Shown here: positions 41,475 through 49,071 of the stretch, in pieces
How positions within the stretch are numbered: the first letter of the stretch is position 1
Layout: every line of letters begins with the position of its first letter
Assembly (NCBI RefSeq): GCF_002608075.1
Contig: NZ_LAHA01000013.1
Coordinates: 1 to 64,000, forward strand
Direction: 5' to 3'
Length of the DNA: 64,000 bases
Source: Nostoc linckia z4
Lineage (GTDB): Bacteria; Cyanobacteriota; Cyanobacteriia; Cyanobacteriales; Nostocaceae
Program-made: the position numbers and the translations under genes
The notes under the pieces: model-generated
What the model was told of the DNA's origin: nothing
What the model saw: the letters and a program-made list of their open reading frames with translations, nothing else
Database searches by the model: none

Positions 41475-43145
41475 TTACTGCCAAACAAATACCTTGGCTG
41501 TATAGCTTGGTAAATTAGTGACTAAACTATCTTCTTGGGTTTCCACTTCACAGTTACCAAACCAATCTCGCCAATACTCAGCAGTGGGAAAGTTTGAAAT
41601 TTCGTACTTAGTTAAATTTACGCCAGAAAAATTTACCGCCACGACGACATGAGAATCCTGTTTATCCCAACGGCTGTAAGCCAGTACTTTATTGTTTGCG
41701 TCTTCGTGGAAAAATTCGATGTTGTCGCTTTGCAAAGCTAGATTTTGTTGGCGTAAAGCAATCAGTTTTCGATAATACTCAAATAAATTATGATTCTGGT
41801 GGCTTGTCAATAATGACCAAGTAATCTTTTGTGGTTGAGTCACACTTTCGCTTTTTTTCTGGTACTCAGCAAATTCTTCTCCCATCCACAGCATTGGTAT
41901 ACCCATTGCTGTCATTAACAGCACTGCTGCTAACTTTGCTCGCTTAAATGCTTCTGCATCAAAGATACCTGCATCGCCTAATTCTCGCAACAGACGTTGG
42001 CGATCGTGTGTTGCTAAATAATTTATCACGTTGGTGGCAGTTGTGTAACCCTGTTTTCTAGGGTCTAAAATTTGCTTTAATTGTTCTAATTCAAATGATT
42101 TTCCACAAATATATGGAACTACAAAGTAACGAAAACTTTCATGCCAACAAGCATCTAATGGCCCGTTCGGTTTGACTACGGTGTTTGTATCAGGAATGTG
42201 TTCGGCAATATTATAAAAATGTTTGGATGCGGCGTGTTTTTTTGTTTGTTTAGCGAGCCAATCCAGAAATTCATAGTTAGCCAATTGGCGCACGGCATCA
42301 AAGCGAATACCATCAATATGATATTCTTCAATCCAATATTTTACTACATCACCGATGTATTTCCATGCAGGCTTAACATTTAATTTTTTGTCGTAATTAT
42401 CGTAGTTAAATTCTGGCCCCCAGTAATTATCTGGGTCTTCTGGATAATGCTTGTGTTCGTAGTACCAATAATTCCTATCTATCAGCAATAATGGGCATTC
42501 TTCGTCTGTATGATTGTAAATTGCATCCATAAAAACACGAATGCCTCTAGCATGACATTCGTCTATCAATTGCTTTAAATCTTCTGTGGAACCGTAACTA
42601 GATTCTGTGGCAAAGTAGTGACGGACTTTATAACCCCAACTATAATTACCTGGATATTCGTTGACTGGCATTAATTCAATTGCATTGATTCCCAATTCGC
42701 ACAGATAATTTAATTTGGCAATTACCCCTAAATATTTGCCTCGTTTATCGGGGTCAACTTCATCACCAGTAAAATCAGCAACGTGCATTTCATAGATAAC
42801 TAATTCCCGATTTTCAGGCAACAGTTTTTCGTCATGTTGCCAAACATAAGTATCAACAATACGTTGCCCGTCTTTAATTCGCACTATAGCGTGTTTTCGT
42901 GTTTCATTAACATTTGTTGCCTTGGGATCGATAACATCTATCCATTGGTCAGGCGCAAAATTGGGACTTTTGGTTTGAACGCGAAATTTATATTGATAAA
43001 CCCCGTCTTTTAGTTGTATTTGAGTGCGAAAATAACCATCTTCGCCTTTTTGCATTGGGACATCTTGCCAATCAGAAAATGACCCAATTAAAACTGCTCC
43101 TTGGTTACGAGGAGCAAACAAGGTAAATTCAATTAAATTTCCCAT
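41475..43145 (-). CDS. GH13 alpha-amylase/branching-enzyme-like protein with N-terminal CBM48
   Basis: 556 aa. Residues 1-100 are a CBM48-like beta domain (FTLFAPRNQGAVLIGSFSDW, GVYQYKFRV). The GH13 barrel follows: YEMHVADFTGDE, region I GIRVFMDAIYNHT, region II DGIRFDAVRQL with nucleophile Asp283, region III FYNIAEHIPD with acid/base Glu315, region IV NYLATHDRQR. The C-terminal beta domain ends SYTAKVFVWQ. No signal peptide, so it acts on internal alpha-glucan (glycogen). The layout resembles the isoamylase/branching/trehalohydrolase side of GH13, but the exact reaction cannot be read. It belongs functionally with the sucrose and GH65 genes of 14-20 kb, though not linked to them. Confidence 0.9.
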   Translation of the reverse strand: MGNLIEFTLFAPRNQGAVLIGSFSDWQDVPMQKGEDGYFRTQIQLKDGVYQYKFRVQTKSPNFAPDQWIDVIDPKATNVNETRKHAIVRIKDGQRIVDTYVWQHDEKLLPENRELVIYEMHVADFTGDEVDPDKRGKYLGVIAKLNYLCELGINAIELMPVNEYPGNYSWGYKVRHYFATESSYGSTEDLKQLIDECHARGIRVFMDAIYNHTDEECPLLLIDRNYWYYEHKHYPEDPDNYWGPEFNYDNYDKKLNVKPAWKYIGDVVKYWIEEYHIDGIRFDAVRQLANYEFLDWLAKQTKKHAASKHFYNIAEHIPDTNTVVKPNGPLDACWHESFRYFVVPYICGKSFELEQLKQILDPRKQGYTTATNVINYLATHDRQRLLRELGDAGIFDAEAFKRAKLAAVLLMTAMGIPMLWMGEEFAEYQKKSESVTQPQKITWSLLTSHQNHNLFEYYRKLIALRQQNLALQSDNIEFFHEDANNKVLAYSRWDKQDSHVVVAVNFSGVNLTKYEISNFPTAEYWRDWFGNCEVETQEDSLVTNLPSYTAKVFVWQ

Positions 43146-43289
43146 TTCCTAATTTATAGAGATTTCTATAAATACAATCAATAAAATGATTTTCTATTAT
43201 TAAAAAAATTATAGCTTCTTTCTCAAGTAATAAATATTTTCGGTCTTTTTCACTTAACTTGAGACTTACATCCAGCGATATTTGTCACC

Positions 43290-44003
43290 CTAACGCCCAA
43301 AAACTTGGCGAAAACCAAAATAGGCGATTGCATCCTTCATATTGGAGATAAAACGTTTTAATATACCCATACGAGTATCGGTGACATACTCCAAAGTCAA
43401 AACGATTCGTTGTTCGTTCTCGCCTAAAGGAGTAACTCTATGGTAAAGTTTGTCACCGTTAAATAATACTAAAGTTCCAGGAGTCAAGGAAAGCGATCGT
43501 ACTTGTGTTTCTCGGTCAGGAATATCTTTATAGAGTTGATATTCCAACTTACTGGAGGAACGGTCAACTAAACCGAGTAAAACTGTGTAGCGTTTGCCTT
43601 GATAATAAGATGTATCGTAGTGATATTGAATACGATCTCCAGGTTCAGTGTAGTAATATAGCGCGTAAGTATGGGGATCGGCATCAGGACAGGAAAGCAG
43701 TTTTTCACCTGTAATTTCGTTGAGAAAATCAAAAACAGTATTTAATTGATAAAATTCTCCAAAAATCGGCGCTAGATTGTCTAAGTGATAGCGGCTAATA
43801 CTACCGCCTTTCTTATGATTGGGAATATAGTTGCGATTGATAGCAGGTTGCAACGATGGTAACAAACTCAAAAACTCATTGAGAATTGCATGAGGAAGGA
43901 AGTTTTCAACCACCAAAAATTCATTCTGTGCTTGAAACTCAGCCTTAAGTTTTTGAGAATCAACAGCTGCTATGGCTTGAGAAATTTCAGTTTGAAGTTT
44001 CAT
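43290..44003 (-). CDS. 2OG-Fe(II) dioxygenase (prolyl 4-hydroxylase-like)
   Basis: 237 aa. The double-stranded beta-helix iron site is complete: His128-x-Asp130 (RIQYHYDTSYY) and distal His188 (KLYHRVTPLG), with Arg199 (EQRIVLTLEY) placed to bind 2-oxoglutarate. Tyr-rich strands (THTYALYYYTEPGD) surround it. Resembles small bacterial prolyl/HIF-like hydroxylases. Cytoplasmic, substrate unknown. Lies downstream of the CDP-alcohol phosphatidyltransferase on the same strand, separated by a GGAAGACAA repeat (44025-44062). Confidence 0.88.
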   Translation of the reverse strand: MKLQTEISQAIAAVDSQKLKAEFQAQNEFLVVENFLPHAILNEFLSLLPSLQPAINRNYIPNHKKGGSISRYHLDNLAPIFGEFYQLNTVFDFLNEITGEKLLSCPDADPHTYALYYYTEPGDRIQYHYDTSYYQGKRYTVLLGLVDRSSSKLEYQLYKDIPDRETQVRSLSLTPGTLVLFNGDKLYHRVTPLGENEQRIVLTLEYVTDTRMGILKRFISNMKDAIAYFGFRQVFGR

Positions 44004-44024
44004 TAATAATTGTGGGGGGATGAG

Positions 44025-44062
44025 GAGATAAGGAAGACAAGGAAGACAAGGAAGACAAGGAG
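44025..44062. repeat. Nonamer array (GGAAGACAA)n
   Basis: About four copies of AGGAAGACA in the spacer between two minus-strand genes; same type as the GGGGGACAA array at 57017-57079. Confidence 0.8.
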
Positions 44063-44106
44063 AATAACTGTTAATCTCTTACTCATCAGTCAACAGTCCC
44101 TAATCC

Positions 44107-44703
44107 CTAAGATTTTGACAGTGCAAAAAATTGCCAAATTACCCATATAGCAAATGTTGGCGCACCAATAGTAGCTGCAATTAGTAATGGTTGTAGTCCG
44201 TTGAATAAGGTGACTATGGGAAACAAATACAGCACGTCTTCAATGTCAAAGCCGGCAAAATTCGGTTGACGGGTGGCGTCTTTACCTAAATGTTGTTCCA
44301 TTTGGTTTCGCAAATGAAAAATGCAAGCAACGGATACGCCGGATATTATGCCCATAAGCAACGCCCAGGAACCAAGTTCGCTTTGCCTAAGACCGCACCC
44401 AATACCTATAAATAATAGAATGTGGATAATGGCATCACTCAAAAGGTCGTACTGATGTCCCCATTTGCTGGTTTTGCCACTTAAACGAGCTAATTCTCCA
44501 TCTGTATGATCTAAAAAGTTGGATAAAGCAAACAGTATTGCTCCAATGTTAATCGAGATATTATCGCCAACTGCCAATGCAGTAGCCGCCGCTAGTCCTG
44601 TTATTAGTCTAATTGTGGTGAGATGATTGGGATTTACCCAACTGTCTTTTAGAGGTCGAACTAGCCAGTAAGCAAGTTGAGCATCCCAAGTCTTTGTGGT
44701 CAT
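44107..44703 (-). CDS. CDP-alcohol phosphatidyltransferase family membrane protein
   Basis: 198 aa from ATG 44703 (MTTKTWDAQL); an upstream TTG at 44781 would add 26 non-conserved residues. The full CDP-AP signature is present: DG-EL-AR-(8)-G-HQY-D-LLS-D within LDHTDGELARLSGKTSKW and GHQYDLLSDA. This is the di-metal active site transferring a phospho-alcohol from CDP-linked donors. About five or six membrane segments (TGLAAATALAVG, IGAILFALSNFL, IIHILLFIGIGCGL, ALLMGIISGVSVACIFHL, LYLFPIVTLFNGL, FAIWVIWQFFAL). Product uncertain (phosphatidylglycerol-phosphate, archaetidyl- or inositol-type lipid). Single gene. Confidence 0.9.
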   Translation of the reverse strand: MTTKTWDAQLAYWLVRPLKDSWVNPNHLTTIRLITGLAAATALAVGDNISINIGAILFALSNFLDHTDGELARLSGKTSKWGHQYDLLSDAIIHILLFIGIGCGLRQSELGSWALLMGIISGVSVACIFHLRNQMEQHLGKDATRQPNFAGFDIEDVLYLFPIVTLFNGLQPLLIAATIGAPTFAIWVIWQFFALSKS

Positions 44704-44990
44704 AGATAAACTTATTGAATATGTGCACAACCAAGAGAAACCAGAATAAGTTGTTGCTTCGCTTTTTATAGCAACAACCAAGGTGGTTAGGACATTAACA
44801 GAGGAGAAAACTCAGACATCAAAAGACTTGTGACCCAGTCCCCAGTCACCAGTCCCTTGCTATTACTGGTTTCGCTAACCTTACCTACAACGAAGTTTAG
44901 GTAAGGACTGCGCTCAAGATTTTTTGTTCAATTGTTCAATCACAGCTGCACCCCCCTTAACACTTGCAATTTTATCAAAGAAATGGGTAT

Positions 44991-45016
44991 AAAGCCCCGT
45001 CCTACAAGGACGGCTT
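44991..45016. terminator. GC-rich hairpin followed by T-rich tract
   Basis: AGCCCCGTCCT pairs with AGGACGGCT (two-base bulge) around CA, followed by TTTTCTTCC on the plus strand. It could be a plus-strand terminator, but no plus-strand gene precedes it, so a remnant mobile-element end is equally likely. Confidence 0.35.
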
Positions 45017-45090
45017 TTCTTCCTGTAGTCTGTCAATCCAGTCTTCAATCATTTGATATCATGTCCGCCTAATCACTTATCAAAAAAATT

Positions 45091-45216
45091 CCCCACGTCC
45101 CCGCGTCCCCGCGTCCCCACGTCCCCGCATCCCCGCGTCCCCGCGTCCCCGCGTCCCCGCGTCCCCGCGTCCCCGCGTCCCCACGTCCCCGCGTCCCCGC
45201 GTCCCCGCGTCCCCAG
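45091..45216. repeat. Octamer array (CCCCGCGT)n
   Basis: About 15 copies of an 8-bp GC-rich unit, CCCCGCGT, with CCCCACGT/CCCCGCAT variants, ending 14 bp from the stop codon of the helicase gene. It is strikingly GC-rich against its surroundings. Confidence 0.92.
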
Positions 45217-45229
45217 GTCAGTCCTAGTG

Positions 45230-47695
45230 TCATTTGGCTATCATCTCCGAAGTGACGACATATTGAGGAAATTGGCGCTTTAATGCAGGAAAAACCGGAC
45301 AAGGGGCTTGTTCTTGCAAATTTTCTGGTTTACTCCAAGTAAAGGGGGCTTTTTGCGCCGCAGACATCCATAACAAAAGCTTTGCTCGTGTCATAGCGAC
45401 GTAGAGTAAACGGTACTCTTCAGATATTTTTAGCTGCTTTGCTAGCTCCCATGCTTGTTTAACATCTGGTATGGTAGATTCTCCGTGAAGAGCAGCACGA
45501 ATTTGGGCACGGGCTACTTCTGATAAGGTAAAATCCCCTAAAAACTGACTTTGGGGAGGAACCCAAAATCTGCCAGGAATTAAATTTTCGTGGAGAAAGG
45601 GAATAAAAACATAATCCCAGTCCAGCCCTTTGGCTTTATGCATAGTAATAATCGTCAGTTGACCGCGACGGGTGTAACGTTCTTCTGAATCTTCGGTTTC
45701 CACTGGTTCAAAACGTTCAGAACTGACGATTTCACTTAAAGCTGACAGCATTGACCTCATTGAACTATTGCTAGCTATCTGCTGGTTTACCCGTTCTGCG
45801 AGTTTATCAGCGGTGGCCAATTCTGCTTGGTCGTAATTTAAGGTCAAGGCGAGGAAAGAAATTAGCTGATACAAAGGCAATTCCAAGCGAGCGCGGAGTA
45901 AGCTCCGACACAAGTGTGCAGCTTTTTGTACTGGTTCCGGTTGGGATGGTGCTAAGGGGCTGGGATATAAAAATTCTTCTGGGAGACTAGCAAGGGTGTT
46001 GAGGTCTTGGGTAGGAATTAGCTGACGCTGCACCAATGCTTCTAATGCAGCTTTGAGGTAATCAGGAGAGTGGGGGCGATCGCAAAATTGCAGCAATGCT
46101 AAAATTTCTTGGGGGACATGAGAACGGCGATCGCGTTCTCCCACATCATAAAGTGTAATGTTATGTTCTTTACACACAGGTGCTAAAGCCTCCGCCAACC
46201 ATCGTCCTTGACGATTTTCTCGCACTAAAATCGCCGCACTATTTTTTGTGGGATCTTCCCCAAATAACTCGATGGCTCTTTGAGATAACAATTCAACGGT
46301 GTGATGAATATCGCGCGGAGTGTATAATTCCAGTCCCCGCCCTACTGGTGCTGGGTTGGCGTTAGTTTGCGGATCGCCAGCGTCAACAGGACGAATTGTT
46401 TGCAAGCGAAATGGTACTTGTCGGTTATCAAATGGGGATTGGGGGCTGGTGATTGGGGACTGGGGATTTGTTGCTGACCACTGATTATTGATCCATTGGA
46501 GAGCAAAGTTAGCAGCTTCAATAATAATTCTCGTACTGCGACCGGCTCGATCCATCGTCGCCAATCGTTGAATGCGATCGCACTGTTCGCAAAATTGCCG
46601 AAAATAAATCGGATCGGCTGGGGTAAAAGTAGAGTTAATCGCTTGGTTGGGGTCGCCGACGCGCACCAAGTTGAGTGCTGAGTGGGGAGTGTGGGAGGGT
46701 TGGGGTGATGGGGTGGTGGGGTGATAGGGTGAAATTCTCTCCCCATCTCCCCATCTCTCCATCTCCCCATCTCCTCCATTACTCGCCAAAATTTCCAACA
46801 ACTGAGTTTGTAGCGGGCTAGAATCTTGGGCTTCGTCTTCAAAGACGGCGAATACTTGACTTTGTTCGATGCGGCGGGCGCTGTCGTTTTTTAAAACTTG
46901 CAGTGCGGCTAAAATCATATCGTCGTAGTCAATGAAGTCACGCGATCGCATTAAATTTTGATACTGTTCGTACAATCCCGCCGCTACACTCAAAATTGCA
47001 TATTCGTCTGTGGTTTGTTGGCTCCATTCTTGCAACAATTCTTGCGATATCCCCGAACTTTTGGCTTCATGGATGACCGTATTAGCTAATTCCGGTAAGA
47101 CTTCTGTCCGTAACACTGATTGACGACGTAACCTTTCTGTTTCTTCACCGTCAAATTGATGACCTTCTAATAACCGCAAATATCGTTCTGGATTATTGGC
47201 AATCCATTGCTCTACGGCTGTGCGGATAAATCTATGACTTTGAGTCGGCGTAATTAATGTCACATACTCTAACTGCAACCCTGATAAATCCGGATGGCGG
47301 CTGGCAATGTTCAACGCTAAACCATGCAAAGTATAGACAAAAAAGCCTGTTTGTGGTAAAGATAAATCATCTCGTAAGTATTTACGAATTTTGGCTTTTA
47401 TATTGGCAGCAGCAGAGCGAGTAAAGGTAACTACCACCAACTGACGGCGCAAGGAAGAACCCGATTCAGCAGAACGTTCATATTGACGTGCGATGGCGAT
47501 GGCTGCCGCCGCCGCCATGCCGGTGGATTTGCCCGCCCCAGGAACAGCAGAAATAGCTAGAGGCCCGGATTGCCAGTCAGCCATTTGTTGCTGTCCGGGG
47601 CGCAGACTATTGCGGATGCGTGCAATGGCTTCTGCCCGTACAGATGACACGGGCGATCGCTGCAATACTTCTGAATCGAGATGTTCTTGAGGCAC
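45230..47695 (-). CDS. UvrD/Rep-type superfamily 1 DNA helicase
   Basis: 821 aa. SF1A motifs in order: Walker A/motif I ISAVPGAGKST (about 50-60), Ia VVTFTRSAAANIKAKI, motif II VFAVFEDEAQDSS, III VRVGDPNQAINSTF, IV/V TIITMHKAKGLDWDYVFIPF, and VI SEEYRLLYVAMTRAKLLLW. It unwinds DNA 3'-5' using ATP, typically in repair or replication restart. Two stretches that break the conserved pattern are translated simple repeat: MERWGDGERISPYHPTTPSP-type sequence between motifs II and III (DNA about 46677-46790), and NPQSPITSPQSPF (about 46427-46480). Both are in frame, so the protein is intact with extra loops. The gene ends beside the octamer array. No recB/recC or addB partner. Confidence 0.9.
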   Translation of the reverse strand: MPQEHLDSEVLQRSPVSSVRAEAIARIRNSLRPGQQQMADWQSGPLAISAVPGAGKSTGMAAAAAIAIARQYERSAESGSSLRRQLVVVTFTRSAAANIKAKIRKYLRDDLSLPQTGFFVYTLHGLALNIASRHPDLSGLQLEYVTLITPTQSHRFIRTAVEQWIANNPERYLRLLEGHQFDGEETERLRRQSVLRTEVLPELANTVIHEAKSSGISQELLQEWSQQTTDEYAILSVAAGLYEQYQNLMRSRDFIDYDDMILAALQVLKNDSARRIEQSQVFAVFEDEAQDSSPLQTQLLEILASNGGDGEMERWGDGERISPYHPTTPSPQPSHTPHSALNLVRVGDPNQAINSTFTPADPIYFRQFCEQCDRIQRLATMDRAGRSTRIIIEAANFALQWINNQWSATNPQSPITSPQSPFDNRQVPFRLQTIRPVDAGDPQTNANPAPVGRGLELYTPRDIHHTVELLSQRAIELFGEDPTKNSAAILVRENRQGRWLAEALAPVCKEHNITLYDVGERDRRSHVPQEILALLQFCDRPHSPDYLKAALEALVQRQLIPTQDLNTLASLPEEFLYPSPLAPSQPEPVQKAAHLCRSLLRARLELPLYQLISFLALTLNYDQAELATADKLAERVNQQIASNSSMRSMLSALSEIVSSERFEPVETEDSEERYTRRGQLTIITMHKAKGLDWDYVFIPFLHENLIPGRFWVPPQSQFLGDFTLSEVARAQIRAALHGESTIPDVKQAWELAKQLKISEEYRLLYVAMTRAKLLLWMSAAQKAPFTWSKPENLQEQAPCPVFPALKRQFPQYVVTSEMIAK
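46677..46790 (-). repeat. Simple-repeat insertion inside the helicase coding sequence
   Basis: ATCTCCCCATCTCTCC and GGGGTGATGGGGTGGTGG repeats, in frame, encode about 38 Pro/Gly/His-rich residues between motifs II and III. The same ATCTCCCC repeat is intergenic at 57100-57145. Confidence 0.82.
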
Positions 47696-48036
47696 GGTAA
47701 CAGTAAGGCTATTCTTTCTGAATATAGCGGTTCTTGCGCTTTGTGTGTAACTTTGCGTTTTTAGATGAATTAGATGAAGGGAATGAGGGAGATGGGAGAG
47801 TTTGTCCTATCGACGGTGAGTCGTGGGGCTTCTGTTGGTTTTAGCTAAATCATCCCTTAATTCAGCAACCCCGACGTTATCATAAGGAAACTCCAAAAAA
47901 TAAATTATTCCAGTTAATGCGTTGACTGTTAACTGTGAACCGTCAACAGTCAACAATCTTCTATGGAATATTTTTTACTTGGAAGTCTTTAAAAACTATC
48001 TGAAATCACTAAATCGGACTTGCGAGGTGTCTAGCG
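47696..48036. repeat. Gap with a dispersed inverted-repeat element
   Basis: 47889-47993 is a nearly full copy of the element family ACTCCAAAAAATAAATTATT ... GTTGACTGTTAACTG ... GGAATATTTTTTACTTGGAA, with inverted ends. It is reversed relative to the copies at 31268-31522. No gene supported. Confidence 0.7.
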
Positions 48037-48705
48037 ATGACCATCTCCCTAGAACAATCTAGCCAATCTCCCCTAATGTTTCAGCAGTATGATGCGACCT
48101 GGCAAGACTATGTGGCAGTTCGAGATAACCCAGATATTGATTGGCGTAAGATTGCATTTTATCAGGGATGGTTATGGGTTGATATGGGAACAGAAGGACT
48201 GGGACATTCTTCTTTTAGCGATTTGATAACAATGATTTTTGGATTCTGGGCATTTTTGCACCCAGAGATAGTTCTCCAATCCTACGGGCGCTGTCTCATT
48301 GAAAACCCAGAGACTCACGCCTGTGCCCCAGACCTAGTGCTATATAAAGGTAAAGATATTCCTAAATGGAAACCAGGCCAACCCCGTCGAATTATTCTCG
48401 ATCGCCATCGTCTGCCCGATTTAGTTGGAGAAATTGCCGATACAACCTTGGGCATCGATCTTGATGAGCAAAAACAACTTTACGCTAGTTTAGGAATTAC
48501 TGAATACTGGGTGATTGATGTCAAAGGAATGCGGCTGTTTGCATTTGGTTTAACACCAACAGGTATATATCAGGCAATTCAAGTTTCCCAGGTGTTGACG
48601 GGTTTACCAATTGCCCTTGTAGAACAAACCTTGGAACGATTAGCTGAAGAAACCAATACCGCAGCCGCCAATTGGTTGATGCAGCAATTACAAATGCCGA
48701 AGTAA
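48037..48705 (+). CDS. Uma2-family protein (putative PD-(D/E)XK endonuclease)
   Basis: 222 aa, a complete Uma2/DUF820 domain without the HTH seen in the copy at 21923-22750. Motifs: WRKIAFYQGWLWVDMGTEGL (a variant of the usual E/YDGELV start), HACAPDLVLYKGKDIP (Asp), RLPDLVGEIADTTLGIDLDE (Glu), KQLYASLGITEYWVIDVKG (Lys and EYWV). The active-site carboxylates and Lys appear retained, although PDLV(V)EV is changed to PDLVGEI. Cytoplasmic, role unknown; single gene preceded by a repeat element. Confidence 0.88.
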   Translation: MTISLEQSSQSPLMFQQYDATWQDYVAVRDNPDIDWRKIAFYQGWLWVDMGTEGLGHSSFSDLITMIFGFWAFLHPEIVLQSYGRCLIENPETHACAPDLVLYKGKDIPKWKPGQPRRIILDRHRLPDLVGEIADTTLGIDLDEQKQLYASLGITEYWVIDVKGMRLFAFGLTPTGIYQAIQVSQVLTGLPIALVEQTLERLAEETNTAAANWLMQQLQMPK

Positions 48706-49071
48706 TCTATACATAGACTTCTTGCAGAAGTCGGGATAAGGGGAAGGGGAAAGGGGGTGCATGTTTGGTATTTTCCCTTTCCCCGGTTGGTGAGCTTGTC
48801 GAACCATTAACCCCTTCGGGGTTCGCCAGTCGCTCATGGGGGAAACCCCCAAGACCGCGCTGGCTCACCTTTTCCCTTTGACCACAAAAGTGCTTTTTGC
48901 ACTTTTGCAACAGGTATAATGCCATGTTTATTTTGTATTGATATAAAACTTTACATCAAATAGACCCCTAAACACTGAACACACTGGTTTCTGGGTAAAC
49001 TAAAAACAGCACTGGCTATCCCAGCAAAATAGGGCTTTTAGCTAATCACAGAAACTCGAAGGGGTATAAAA
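48706..49071. other. Intergenic region with the 62-bp dispersed repeat
   Basis: GGGGAAAGGGG simple repeat (48740-48785), then the 62-bp repeat (48807-48868), then a hairpin AAAGTGCTTTTTGCACTTTT (48894-48907 region), then AT-rich leader of the VWA gene with GAAGGGG near the start codon. Confidence 0.6.
48807..48868 (-). repeat. 62-bp dispersed repeat, copy B (inverted)
   Basis: Reverse complement of 7951-8012 with no mismatch that I can find, 41 kb away. Contains the hairpins AACCCCTTCGGGGTT and GGGGGAAACCCCC. Confidence 0.88.

Larger units (their letters stand above)
44704..45229. other. Intergenic region with hairpins and octamer array
   Basis: Contains a hairpin CCTTACCTA/TAGGTAAGG (44879-44906), a second GC hairpin AGCCCCGTCCTACAAGGACGGCTTTT (44991-45016) that resembles an insertion-sequence end or terminator, and the octamer array 45091-45216. 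Short minus-strand frames here (e.g. MIEDWIDRLQEEKPSL at about 45010-45060) may be remnants of a lost gene. Confidence 0.5.

Noticed and set aside
44879..45060. IS200/IS605 insertion sequence
   Set aside because: Two hairpins resemble insertion-sequence ends, but there is no TnpA or TnpB coding sequence, so at most a remnant.
45053..45283. 76-codon frame over the octamer array
   Set aside because: Repeat translation (SPRPRVPASPRP) with overlap into the helicase gene.
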